Of a stretch of DNA of 64,000 nt, positions 36,982 through 49,009 are shown in pieces. Position 1 is the stretch's first letter. Each line of letters starts with the position of its first letter. Under the pieces are notes generated by a model that saw only the letters and a program-made list of their open reading frames with translations, ran no database searches and was not told the origin of the DNA. This DNA is from Alternaria dauci (taxonomy: Eukaryota; Ascomycota; Dothideomycetes; Pleosporales; Pleosporaceae): contig NC_091277.1 of NCBI RefSeq assembly GCF_042100115.1, positions 1,178,001 to 1,242,000 on the forward strand, given 5' to 3'. Made by a program: the position numbers and the translations under genes.

Positions 36982-38071
36982 TTATTCCTGGGTAGAGTCG
37001 GAACGCTTGCCGCGCTGTGTTTCCGTGCCAGGCCTGCTGAAGTCGACGCGGAGTTGCCTGCCGTAGATGGTCTTCTCCTTCAGGACCTCCCTGGCCTTGA
37101 CAGCGCTAGCAACATCGATGAAGTCTGCGTGGGCAAAGCCTCTGGGCTGGCCGGTCCTCCTGTCAATGGCCACACGGACATCCATGACGTTGCGAATATC
37201 GCGGAAGAGGTCGTTGAGATCCTTGTCAGACATCTCGAAAGACATGTTGCCAATGAAGAGTGTCTTGGACTCGGGGTTGGAATCGAACGTGTTTGTCCTC
37301 GTGTTGCGGGTCCTGGAGTTGGGCTTGGGCTCGTGGAACTGGACGACGAGGTTGCGACCTTCGAAGACCTGCATGTCGAGGTTGTCAATGGCAGCTTGCG
37401 CGTCTGAGACGTTGTTGAATTCAACATATCCAAAGCTGCGTGAGAGTTAGCACGTGTGCTCAAAGAGTAACTGACCAACCAACATACCCTCTGCTAAGGC
37501 CCCGGTTGTCGTAGACAATCTTGGTGCTCTGAACATCGCCGAACTTGGAGAAGACACGCTTCAATTGCTCTGCAGTGACTTCGTAGTAGAGGTTGCCAAT
37601 GTATAGCATGTTGTTGGGTGTAGTGCTTCTGGGCGTCCGTGGCCTACCCTCTGACCTTGGGCGTCTCTCTGCACGTTCGACAGCAGCATCTAGCGCATCG
37701 GCGCCGACGGTAGCAGAGGCATCGGTGGGGTCGGCTTGCACTTCCTGCTGGGCCGGTGTCAGGTTCTCCTCGACGGGAGCCTCAGCGGCCGTCTGCGCAA
37801 AGTTCTCTGGGGTGTCGGCGGCAGCAGCCTCAGCCTTCTCAGTCTTGGTAGCCTCATCGCTAGCGAATCGCCTCTGGAAAGATGATATGGACCATTGCTG
37901 TTGCCTCAGACGCAAGGCCGAAGGGGTGGCGGTGTTGATGCACCGGGGCTTCGCAAGGAACGCCTTGGAAGGCGACGCAGTGATGGCGCGGACGGCAGTG
38001 CGGCGGAGAAGAAACCTGCATTGACTGATCAGTGTCCCCACTCGGATTGCAAATGGGGGCGAGTCTTACAT
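36982..38071 (-). CDS. Mitochondrial two-RRM RNA-binding protein
   Basis: Exons 38071-38070, 38015-37488 and 37435-36982 give 327 residues. The start codon is split: AT, a 54-bp intron (GTAAGA ... AATGCAG), then G. No other ATG precedes the conserved frame, which otherwise begins only with GTG. The resulting N-terminus (MFLLRRTAVRAITASPSKAF) is a classic mitochondrial presequence. An acidic Ala-rich linker follows, then RRM1 (MLYIGNLYYEV as RNP2, RGFGYVEF as RNP1, created by the second splice) and RRM2 (TLFIGNMSFEM, RGFAHADF). Its tail is basic. Likely role: mitochondrial RNA processing or translation; no one-to-one yeast ortholog is recognised. Confidence 0.88.
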
Positions 38072-38875
38072 TGTGGGCGATGTGAGGGACGTTGGCAATT
38101 TGACTTTGTTGCTGAACATCGTCGGAATCCCGTAAATTTTTGGACATGGGTCATAGATTCGCGCTAAGCGTCCAGCACGTGAGCGGCCTTCACTCAAGCG
38201 TCTTCAACATGTATGTTCGCGCTTCTTGATGACGTATTGCACATTTCAACAAGCGATAGGCGAACCAGTATTCTTTTCTCTTCTGCCCGCTGCAGGGCGA
38301 AACTATCGGCATCTCCAAGCGCACAGTACTCTCCTCGCATGTGGGTAGAGATAACCGTGCGGGGGCGTGTTCCAATTGGCAGGAGGGGCACCTCACCCAC
38401 GCAACTGAGTGCAAATGGCTCTAACCAAATATTCGCTCCGATCCGACATCTGAGCCTGCCGCCTCGTCTTGTTTTGTAGAGCACATTCACAAGTAGAATA
38501 TTTCAGAATGCCGTGTAGGTGGCATTGCAGACCATGCACGTCTGTCTGTCTGTCTGTCTTAGGAACAATGCGCTTGACCCTGCTGATAGCATTCACACAA
38601 GCCGAGGATGGAGGGGTCGCCGACTAAACATCGTAAACCCCCCCAAATAAAACATGAATGCTTATAGCCTTCATGTCTCGTTCGCCATAGGCTGTGTACT
38701 GGTACCACAAGAGTCTGCAGAACGAGCACGTCATGGAGTCATCGAATCCATGATTTACAAAATGGCACGAGGCCAGGCGACAGGTCGGCGGTCTCCGAGG
38801 CGCGTCCTTGGTGAGGCTCGACTCTAAAGTTTGTGTTCGCTCCAGCAACCGCAGCTACCACCTCTCCACAACACC
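38072..38875. promoter_or_regulatory. Divergent promoter, RRM gene / AMD1
   Basis: About 800 bp between outward-facing starts. It includes a (TCTG)n microsatellite of 19 bp at 38541-38559. Short open frames on both strands are not supported. Confidence 0.55.
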
Positions 38876-41800
38876 ATGTTGAAAGGTAGTACATCCCAAT
38901 TTCTCCATACAAGAGAAGCAGAGACTGATTTGGGAACCAGGAGCCTTTTCTGCCGACGCAGATGCGTCGCCGGACTTTGGTCCTACCCACGATGACCAGA
39001 TGCCGTCCTCTGAAGAGGAAGAACTGGGCCATGACTTGTCTGAAACCGAACCAGGCGGTAGCGGGCGCACACGACTCCATAACGGTGCGACTGCAACGGC
39101 GCAGGACAACGCCGGCACCAGCGACGAGGAAGAGGATGGCAATGGCATGCTGCCCCGCGACAAGCAGCGACGAACCGCCTTCTACGACTACACCGCAGAG
39201 AAACAGATGAGCCACACCGAAGCCAAGCAGTTCTACCAGCGGCATCAGCTAGAGACGCAGTATGGAGGCTCACAAGCAGGAGAGGCGTACAGCCCTGCTA
39301 TGCGCGCAAAGACCTTTCCTGTCAGCTTCGGCGCCACAGACGGTGTCGATTTCCACGGCAAGGCAGAGAGCATTCGCTCGAGGAAGAGCAATGTCACGCT
39401 TGCGAATCAAGGGCACCGGTCCAACCTGCCTATCGGGTTGTCACACACAGAGCAGTCACAGGATCCACGTCGACACATGACTCAACATGGAGCCAACACT
39501 GCAGGTACCGGCAATGACGGCGACGCCTTTCTCCAAGCCGACCAACAAGCCCGATCCCATGCACAACACCCCGGTCTCCCTCACGAAGACAAACCGCTTT
39601 TGGCTGAGGAAGGCATCCACGGCGCGGGCGCAGGTATAGGTGTTGGCACAGGAGCAGGCGGCTTCGCCATGAATGATTCCAGTATCACCACTGAGCTTAG
39701 CTCAATCTATACGAATATCCAGAAAGTGCTAGATCTACGTCACAAGTACATTCGCTTGTCTCTACAGCGCAACTTCGATAACCCCAAAGATGACCCCGCT
39801 TGGCGCATCTACCCCTCTCCTCCTGAGCCAGTATGGAACGACTCGTCTAAACAGCGCCGCAATGCGGGCAGCGACTTGCAGAACAGTGGCGTTCTAGAGC
39901 CCAACGAAGCCCCCAAGCCCCCTCGCAAAATGGGAACCAACATTGGTGAAGACTTCCATCTGGAAGACTGCCTTCCAGTACCAGGCCCTGGAGAGATGTC
40001 GTTTCGCTTGGATGAGAGCGGCGTGTATCAGGTTTATGAGACAGCTAAATCTGCTGAGCTCGACACGCCTATCGTAACGATTCCTACATTGCGCGAATTT
40101 TACATCGATCTCGACGCCATCCTTGACATATCTTCGGATGGACCGAGTAAGAGCTTTGCCTTCCGTCGTCTTCAGTATCTTGAGGGCAAATTCAACCTTT
40201 ACTACTTGTTGAATGAATATCAAGAAACGGCCGACACTAAAAAAGTGCCGCACAGAGACTTCTACAACGTCCGAAAGGTAGACACACACGTTCACCACTC
40301 GGCATGCATGAATCAAAAGCATCTGCTGCGATTCATCAAGTCAAAGATGAAGAAGTCTCCGGATGAAGTGGTACTGTTCCGTGATGGCAAACATCTTACG
40401 TTGAGGGAAGTGTTCGAGTCGATCAACTTGACCGCGTACGACCTGAGTATTGACACTCTAGATATGCATGTAAGTATAGACATTCGACACCGTGACAATC
40501 TACTGACTCTGTAGGCGCACACGGATTCGTTCCATCGTTTCGACAAGTTCAACTTGAAGTACAACCCTATTGGTGAATCACGTCTCCGAACCATCTTTTT
40601 GAAGACCGATAATTTTGTCAAGGGCCGATACCTAGCTGAAATCACCAAAGAAGTCATATCGGATCTCGAAGCGAGCAAGTATCAATTCGTCGAATGGCGT
40701 ATTTCCATCTACGGTAGAGACATTGAAGAGTGGGATAAGCTTGCGGCCTGGGTCATTGACAATAAGCTGTTCTCGCCCAATGTACGTTGGTTGATCCAAG
40801 TACCTCGTTTGTTCGACGTGTACAAGGCCACTGGTCTCATGGATAACTTCCAGCAAGTCATTGTAAATGTGTTTCAGCCTTTGTTCGAGGTCACCAAAGA
40901 TCCATCAAGTCACCCTAAGCTTCACATCTTCTTGCAAAGGGTCATCGGGTTCGATAGCGTCGACGATGAGAGCAAAGTGGAGCGACGTGTGTACAGAAAG
41001 TTTCCGTTCCCGAACGAGTGGTCCACAAAGCAGAACCCGCCGTACAGCTACTGGATGTACTACCTCTTCGCCAACATGTCGTCACTCAACGTCTGGAGGA
41101 AGCAGCGCGGCTTCAACACTTTTCTTCTGCGTCCGCACTGTGGAGAGGCTGGTGACACGGATCATTTGGCTGCCGCTGTGCTATGTTGTCACAGCATCAG
41201 CCACGGCCTCCTGCTCCGTAAGGTGCCGCTTCTCCAGTACATTTTTTACCTTGAACAGATTGGTGTCGCCATGTCGCCTCTTAGCAATAACGCGCTTTTC
41301 TTGGCATACGAACGCAATCCGTTCTTGAGCTACTTCCGCCGGGGTCTCAACGTCTCACTGTCGACAGACGATCCTCTGCAGTTCGCCTTTACCAAAGAGC
41401 CCCTCATTGAGGAATACTCGGTGGCGGCGCAAATCTACAAACTGAGCGCCGTGGACATGTGTGAGTTAGCTAAACATTCTGTGGAGCAGAGCGGCTTTGA
41501 GCATGTTGTCAAGCAGAAGTGGTTGGGTAAAAACTACCACCTTCCTGGTGTCTCTGGCAACGACATGGCGAGATCCAATGTGCCTAGCATTCGCGAGGCG
41601 TTCCGGCACGAAACACTTATGGGTGAACTAGCCATGTGAGTTCTTTGAAGCAGGAGATGTAATTTGTTGGATTTATATACTGACTCGGGATAGGATCGAT
41701 CGCTATACACGCGCCGCACAATCTGGTAGCCACGATCTCACGAGCTCTAACCTACAATCCGAAGTACCTCAAACACCAAAGTCACTCCAAGGAACGCACC

Positions 41801-42231
41801 CCACGTCTCCTACGCACGCTTCTGCAGGCGGCAATCAGATGTTCACCAAACTACCCCCGGCCCAAGTTGCTCGCCTCAAGCCCTCGACCTCGACAACCGA
41901 CATGGGCAGCTTGCACGGCCAGCCAGCCTCGCCTTCTGGCACTAGAGACGGCGGCAGCTCTAGCATAACTGTCAACCCCAGCACTATCTCAGTCGCTCAG
42001 CCGACAGAAGCACACGAGGAGCCTGACCAGGGTCTGACGCGCTCAACGAGCACTGTCACGCTAGACGGAGAACCTAGGTTGTTCCCTGGCATCGTCAGCA
42101 GTAGGAGCAGGAGACGGAGCACTAGGACCAGTCAGGTGGAAGATGGGGATATGACAAGTTCGCGTTCGAGACTCCGAGCGGGAGATGCAGAGAGCGTTAT
42201 GGAGGAGAGGGATACTGATGACGAGGACTAG
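38876..42231 (+). CDS. AMD1: AMP deaminase
   Basis: Exons 38876-38885, 38941-40469, 40515-41635 and 41694-42231 give 1065 residues. The enzyme converts AMP to IMP and ammonia in the purine-nucleotide cycle. The catalytic domain spans roughly residues 400-880. Zinc-binding and active-site motifs are visible: [11 protein letters not shown] near 40285, [20 protein letters not shown] across the 45-bp intron, [16 protein letters not shown], and the family signature [10 protein letters not shown] near 41357. The long N-terminal part is acidic and low-complexity, the C-terminal 180 residues are Ser/Thr-rich; both are usual in fungi. The start is the uncertain part: a 10-nt first exon (MLK plus G) spliced to GAGCC keeps the acidic frame that runs into the Met at 39000. 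If rejected, 39000 is the start. Confidence 0.94.
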
Positions 42232-42549
42232 AAACGTTTCTGGCTTGCTGGGTACTGTGTATGTTTGCTGATAGAATGAGGACTACGAATTGTACATGGT
42301 CTTATGAAGGACCCGGAGATATTGTCGGTAATATGATACTCATGATGCTTGCTATGTACATGGTGCGAAAACAGAATGGCTGGCATGCTCATGAGGCCGA
42401 AGCCCAGGGACTGTCGATGAACAAAAATTATGATGCTCGATAGTCTCGCAAGGTGCCGCTGGTAATATTACACAAACGCCCGCTTTGCTCCAATAAACAA
42501 CCCAAAAACAAGCCCCCTCCACGTCCAAATCCACGTCCTCTCGTGACGC
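42232..42549. other. Convergent 3' flanks, AMD1 and Cys-rich protein gene
   Basis: 318 bp between facing stop codons; no gene seen. Confidence 0.5.
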
Positions 42550-43247
42550 TCACGAGTTGAGGTTGCGCGAGTAACAGTCCAGGCACCAAGCATCCCCCTC
42601 TTCGCCGACCTCTACTATGCACTTGTTGCAGATGGCCTTGGTGCACCCAGCACATTGCCTTGCGCAGATGAAGCACGTCCGACCCTGGCACCTCCTGCAG
42701 TCGAGATAATTCTCCAAGTCTTTCCGTCGCTTAGGCGCCTTGTTACAGGCGTGACAGGGTCGCAAGTCGGAAACGGCGTGTGATTGGCTTTGACATGTCG
42801 GTGCAAGGTCAAAGTCAACATCCATCAGGTGTGATGTCGACTTGACGAGAGGCGCTTTTGGACTGAGGCGTTTCAGCTGCTTGACCGGCCGTCGCTCTGA
42901 TGTATATTCGTGTTGTTTTGATGGGAGGAGGGAGCAGGGCAGGTTGCTGTTACTGTCGAAAGGCGGGGTATTGTGGAGATGTAGGCGGTTGGAGTCGCGA
43001 CTGGGTGACAGCCGATGTTGGCGTGTGGTGTTTCTGGAGACGTTGTTAGTATTGGAGCGTCATGTTGATAATGCATGAGTTGAGTTACTCACTGTTGTGG
43101 TCCATCGTCGGCGGCCATCCTCTTTCTCTTGCCCAAGCCGGCGGCATGTTGCTGGTGGGCCATGGCATGCCAGTAATCTGGCGAGCCGTCGTACTGTCGC
43201 TCGTGTGGTGTGTTCGGCCCGAAGAGGTCGGAGGTGATGTAGACCAT
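42550..43247 (-). CDS. Uncharacterised Cys-rich (zinc-binding) protein
   Basis: Exons 43247-43093 and 43033-42550 (59-bp intron, GTGAGT ... CTCCAG) give 212 residues. The N-terminal half is polar and ends with a basic stretch (GKRKRMA). The last 75 residues contain seven Cys pairs, CHAC, CRRC, CFIC, CAGC, CNKC and CLDC among them, spaced like a RING- or FYVE-like treble zinc cluster and ending WCLDCYSRNLNS. I do not recognise a named family. It is probably nuclear given the basic motif. A start upstream in the Pro/Leu-rich frame has no ATG. The gene is divergent from the ELMO gene. Confidence 0.8.
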
Positions 43248-43867
43248 ATCGGCGGGTTGCGGTGACAATGACGGTGAAGGTGCTGTCGGCCTCGAAGGCG
43301 GAAAGTGCAGCGGTAGCGGCAGCGGCAGCGGCAGCGGCGTCAATACGGAAGAAGGAACACCAGGCTAAACAAAGACGGAGGATATCGAAAGACGGTAGCG
43401 CTAAAGCGAGGGGACGCAAAGGGAGCGGACAGAGCGATGGACGGCGGAAGGGGGGAGGGAGGGCGTCACCTTGACGGACTGGAGGGCGATGGGATGTTGT
43501 CGGCGGCCTTGATTGATGCTCGGCCATGTACATACCAGTAAGTCCAGTACCTGACTAGCGCAAGCCACCTGGGCAGGCAGCCAACAGGCGGGCGAGTGGG
43601 CCCCCACAACACGCTTCACGTGTCGCCAAGCAAAAGGTCGCGACTCAGCGACGCGCGACGGCGCAGGGCCAGGGTGAAGCATCCACGACGGCTGGCGACA
43701 GACGACACCACCACCACCACCACCACCCCGACCTTGGCATATCTGCCCCTCCCGGCCCTCTGGCGATTGTGTGATGCTTGCCACTCGTACGTGATCTGGC
43801 ATCAATGCATCATCTCCGCAATACACTTACCCCACATTCTCGCATCCTCCCCTGCCGAGCTTGAGCC
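43248..43867. promoter_or_regulatory. Divergent promoter with microsatellites
   Basis: 620 bp between outward-facing starts. It contains a GCGGCA hexamer repeat at about 43308-43339 and an (ACC)n repeat of 22 bp at 43707-43728. The purine-rich and pyrimidine-rich halves create several long open frames on both strands that are low-complexity artefacts. Confidence 0.55.
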
Positions 43868-46172
43868 ATGGATAGCGTCAATGTCTCCGAGTTGGTCGCG
43901 CGACTCGGCGCAGAGGAGGAGTCGGTGCGCAAGATGGCTGTCTTCAAGCTGCAGAGTGCCATTGGCGACCCCTCGTTTGCCGACGTCTTCATCTACGAGG
44001 GCGGCCTGCCCAAACTCCGATTCCTGGCCCTGCATTCCACGGGCAACACACTGGCATATTGTCTTACCTCTCTGGCGCGCCTGCTCGAGCTGGACAAGGG
44101 ATGGGATCATGTTACCGACGACTTGGTTGCGAGAGTAAGTAGACCACCAGGGAACCATCAACGACGTCTAACACAGCGGTGCCACAGATAGTCGACCTGG
44201 TAGTCGCGCAACCTCTCGTCAACGTCAATCGTGGTGCCATGTCGGTCCTCGCAGCCATCGTCGGCCACCCCTCCCATCGCAACTCCCAGGACGGAACCAC
44301 TGGCTTCCAGCGCCTGAAGCCTGCCGTCGATGCCCAGCCCGACTTTCTACCTTCCCTCGTCGAAAAGATCACGTCGGCCGATCACGCGCTATGTGCCAAC
44401 TCGCTGCAGCTTATCAACGCCCTCATGCGAGATGCCATTGCAAACGACGCGGCTTTCGAGTGGCCCAAGTTTATAAAGCAGCTGCAAGAGCTGGGTGTGA
44501 TAAAGAGCGTATATGGGCTCATGCAGAGCTCTGCGATACACGACCTGGCCCATCCATTGCTCGACTTCCAGTCCTTGACCAAGATACTGTTGCGAAACTG
44601 GAGGGAAGAAAAGGTTGACTTGGAGAACCCCGATCACAGAAGGGCTATCCGGGGGCTGCACACGGCGAGCAGGCCGGAGAAGCCAGACTCGGACTCCAAG
44701 GGAAGCAAGAAGCAAAGTCCAGACAAATGGAAACGTCTGGGCTTCGAGACGGAATCGCCTGCGTGGGAATTCGACAACATTGGCTTCCTGGGCCTCATGG
44801 ATATTACCGATTTCGTCTACAAGAACGAAGACGGATTCCAGAAGCTATTACTAGAGCAGTCGGCAGAGCCCCTCGAGCAGCGGTGTCCAATTGCGCGTGC
44901 CAGTTTGTCCGTCACCCAGACTTTGTACGAGCATTTCGAAGTAGACAAGTCCGACGATTTTGAGTCGCACAGGCATACTGACTCGCGAGCCAACTTTGAC
45001 CGCGCGTTCAGACCCCTCCTGCTCCACTGGTCTAGATTACACACGAGCGGATTGAACGCCTTCATCCGACTGTGGAAGGCCGCTGGCGCACAGACGGAGG
45101 ACTTTGAGAAGATCGAAGAGCTTATCCGCATCTTGATCGAGCAGGTGGTGGGTCAGGCGCCACGCACCAGGGACGTCAAAGATGTTGAGGAGGATCTGGC
45201 TGAATTTGAACTCAAGCGTCTGAGAGAGCTCCAGATGGAAGTGCTGGAGCTGACGTATGAGGACGCGTGGGGCCATCATTTGCGGTATGCTGCATGTTCC
45301 CACATAATCCGCGCTAGGCTAACACTCAACAGTCAAGTTCGTGACGAACTCAACCACGAGGCTCTGCAATTTGTAAAAGAGCAGCGTATAAGATGCCTGC
45401 TACAAGGGGCGTGGTTCCCTATGGGTATGGACTACGGCACAGGAGCGGGGCCTGTGACCAGCAAGACCCTGAATTGTTCTGTGCCCTCAGCATGGCGTTT
45501 TGTTCGATTGTCACACAACCGGCGATATCTGCACTATGCTGATTTTGACGACAAGACGGCGACTGAGCCGAGGTTAGACACGCTGCAGGAGAAGAGTGAG
45601 TGCAACGCCTCCACGCGTCCCCTATGGCTTGCGTTACCGCCATGGCTAACACATGCACAGTCGATCTATCAATCGTCTCTTCGGTCGTGAGCAATGTTTC
45701 GGCTTCGGCTCCGTCGACCTCATCATCTGACAGTACAGTCAGAACTCTGCCAGGCCACGAGCGGGCTTCCACGTCGACCAAGATCACGATCCACGGCTAC
45801 CTGCCGCCATCCAATCACTCGCGGCAGACTTCCAGCGGCTCGGGTGCAGGGCGGAAAGAATCTGTCCTGCTGCATCTGCATCCTCAGAGCCACACCCTTG
45901 CTTCCGAGTGGCTTGATGGGTTGCTGATGCTGTTGAACCAACAGCCCATTACCGCCGACACGAATAAGTTGGCGACCTTCATAGGCGGCTACGGGTTGAA
46001 GATCCGTCTGCTCAACGTTCGATATGAAGACGTTGGGCTGGAGGAGCCAGTACTTCCAAGCCGTGAGGGACTGGATGAGGAATATTACTGTACGTGCGCT
46101 TTCCTAACAAAATGTGGCACGGACTCAATACTGACCTGTCCCCCAAACGCAGATGACATTGCAGGCGCATGA
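43868..46172 (+). CDS. ELMO/CED-12 domain protein
   Basis: Exons 43868-44134, 44188-45284, 45333-45595, 45661-46089 and 46153-46172 give 691 residues. Order of domains: armadillo-like N-terminus with EGGLPKLRFLALHSTGNTLA (residues about 44-63), the ELMO core (KWKRLGFETESPAWEFDNIG to about residue 330), then a PH domain opened by RIRCLLQGAWFP and SAWRFVRLSHNRRYLHYADF. ELMO proteins act with DOCK-type Rac exchange factors in cytoskeletal control; budding yeast lacks this gene but many filamentous ascomycetes have one. The 48-bp second intron is stop-free and divisible by three, so unspliced RNA would add 16 residues (including AACSHIIRARL). The last exon encodes DIAGA only. Confidence 0.9.
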
Positions 46173-47398
46173 AGATCTGGATGATGCTTGTTTGTGGACA
46201 GGACCCTTCGACAACAAACGTTGATCTCGTGCAGGACTTGGTGAAATTAATGCATCCGCCAATATCCAAGCGACAGGTTGTTGGGAAGGCTAGGTAGACG
46301 CTTCCGAAAGCCTAATCCTTCTCGATGCGGAACTAGAGGATGGGCGGGGTCTGCCGCGATCGCCATGTTCTGGACAGACGTTTATCAGCCTTCAATCTGG
46401 GAATCAGGTACCGCCCCGATATTTGGGGAATTATATTGGAGACATTGCAGGGGCGGTGGTGGCATTTGCGTTGGAACTGGAGCTGGATGCGCTTCTCTTG
46501 AGATACCCTTGCTTGTACTTGTGCAATAGACTGCAATTAGACAGAGTATATGGAGCGTGCATGCGTATCGCTCAGCTTGTCGACGTTACACAGCGCATGC
46601 TCAATGTTGCACAAGGCAGTCTGGTTGTCCACGGCGATCTGTGCGATATTAACCCCGTGGCACGTTGGCTGAGGTGCTGATCCGGCGGCTTGGTCGGCAC
46701 GCGATAGGGCAATGGGGCAATAACGCAATCATGCAATGTTCCAGAAGCAAGCATATTGATGCCGGGGCTAGCCAAAGGTACAGTGGGAGAGAGAGGGTAT
46801 ATCGACACCACGAGCCAGGTAGCTCTGGCAGCGGTGTGTCGCACGCTAACCATCGTGGCCCCGCTGATGGAGTGTACCTGGCGGCCGCGGGCCTGAAACA
46901 ACGGACGGGCAAGGTGGAGAGAAGCGGGGAGGAGGCATGCCTGTCCAACCTGACTCAACCAACGAACGCACACACCCAGGCCTGCTCTCGGATACTTCAG
47001 CCACGGCTCTACTAAGAGCACGAGTGCGTCTTTGGCGGCGCGTTAGCCTGCAGCTGTGGCATCCCGCGACACGAATATGCAGCCGCCCCAAGTGCGAGCG
47101 ACAGTCGTACGGTGCTAGGCTCGCAGATTGTTTCTGTCTCCCCAGCGGTCGTTCTGTTGGCCTTCATATAATTCCTTCTTCTCCAGACCTTCGCTCGCTG
47201 CTGTTCGGATAGCCCTCCGGTCGATCATCGAGAAAGAAAGCATAGCATTGCTCAACCAGCCTTTACGAGACGTGCCCGACGCACCGCTTGGCCACGGCGT
47301 CAAGGCCGCCATTCGCAGCATCGATCGAGCAAACGACCGCACATGTGCCTGCATCCAACGTTTGCGCCTTCGCCGACGTCGAGTTCCGAGCCGAAGCC
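46173..47398. promoter_or_regulatory. Intergenic, promoter of the Ser-rich unknown gene
   Basis: 1.2 kb without a supported gene. Overlapping frames up to 149 codons on both strands (for example 46572-47021, -) have no recognisable features. Immediately before 47399 the frame is open for about 50 codons without an ATG, so it may be 5'UTR. Confidence 0.45.
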
Positions 47399-49009
47399 AT
47401 GAGGAGCAAGGCCAAAGGCACTATTCTGCCTTTACAACAGGCGGAATTCGACGCCCTGCCGTATTCAGTCCAGTAAGTAAATTCCAGGCCTCTGATTTGT
47501 TGGGTCGTGTGATAAGGGCGCGCGTTATGCACGCGCATGTACCGAATCCCCCACCATGACTTTTGTGTACCTTGCAGTAGATGAAGGGTTTGTCAATTAT
47601 GCCATGATGCCAGTGCTAATGCGTGCCGCTACAGGAGAAAGTACTTTTCATCCCTGGAGCGTTTGCAGATCCGACAGCAGGCCTCGGACGAGCCTACATC
47701 AGGCCGCTCGTCCCAGGCCAGCACCTCGTCCAGATCCCACCGGCCTTCGCTATCACTCGGCACCGGACGACGCAGACGCAAATCCGAAAAGGCCGTGCAA
47801 TCTCACGACATCTCCCAGGTTGACCTGGACTTTTTCCTTTCTCTACCTGAAAAGGTACGCAAGCAACATTTTTCCCGCGAAGAGCAGGCACTCCTCCTAG
47901 AAAGGCACCAACAGGCCTTCCTTCCCGACGACCAAGACATCGAGTGGGCACAGCAACGCTTCGACGACTTTCACTTCGACGTTCCTGGCCCCCCGGTCGA
48001 CCTTCCTGAACGCGGTCGCTCACGACGACGTTCTCTGTCGGCCTCTTCGACTGTCAGCCCTTCCCGCGCTTCTTTCGGCCCGTCTGCTACCCTTGACACG
48101 AACAAGGACCGAAACAGCCATTTGCTATTTCTCGATACCATGGCCACGCCAATGTTTACGCGCAGAGAGATGCCAATAGACAATATGAGACGAACAATGT
48201 CACTTACCTCCCACCCCGTCCGCCACGGATTCTCAAACATGTCGGACCCTCCCTTCTTCAATGCTAGGCCAAAAGGTTTTCACCACCGTGCGCACTCCTC
48301 TTCGCTCGCAGGTCATATGTTACCACGCACGCCTTCTCCCCTTGTTGTCGATACCGAGACAACCCATTACCAAGATCCAGAGGCGCGAAAGAAGTTGCGC
48401 ATGTACCTTGCGTCACCCCAGAAGTTCGATGAAGCCATTGAGTTCGGTTTCCCATCGTCGGCAGGGAATGATTCTGCTACACCGCATTTCCAGCTACCCC
48501 AGATCGACAGCCAAGCCCGTAAGTTCAGTCGAGACATGCGGACCTTTCTTAGAGACGGAAAATTGTCCTTTTTCGAAGACAACAAGGAAAATCAAGGACT
48601 CGAGTCTGACGCTGGCTCAGTGGCCGACATGGACTCACCCGCTACGCCTTCTAGCACTGGCTTGTCCTTCCGTATGCATTCTCGCCAGCTCTCACATCGC
48701 AAATTCTCAGTTGAATCGCCAGCTCCTTCACCCGTTCAGTCCGCCAGCGGGCATTTCAACCGAGAAATGACACTCCGGATGACTTTGACCCGGCCCGATT
48801 TACGAGCTGACGAAGATCAACTGTATGGCTGGCAAGGCTCAAACTCAAGTCCGAAAGCTCCGAAAGATGACCCATTGGCACTCGAAGACCTGGTCTTTAC
48901 CGATGATATGACCGGTACCAAGGGCGCCTTCTACGTCAAGCCCAAACCTCGTGGGAACCTCGTCAGCCGCCTATTCAAGCGTGCCAGTCTCAAAACGACG
49001 AGTCGCTGA
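47399..49009 (+). CDS. Conserved fungal protein of unknown function, Ser/Pro-rich
   Basis: Exons 47399-47472 and 47635-49009, joined over a 162-bp intron, give 482 residues. The splice creates a well-formed N-terminus (MRSKAKGTILPLQQAEFDAL, then PYSVQRKYFSSLERLQIRQQ), which I believe is a conserved ascomycete motif, though I cannot name the family. Further on there is an acidic helical block (FFLSLPEKVRKQHFSREEQ), a long Ser/Pro-rich disordered middle with many possible kinase sites, a KENQ box-like sequence (residues about 340) that could be a degradation signal, and a basic C-terminus (LVSRLFKRASLK). No membrane segment. It may be a cell-cycle-regulated or cytoskeletal protein, but that is guesswork. 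Confidence 0.82.

Noticed and set aside
43060..43533. Long minus frames across the GCGGCA and purine repeats
   Set aside because: Low-complexity Pro/Leu/Ala artefacts of the microsatellite; the real gene begins at 43247.
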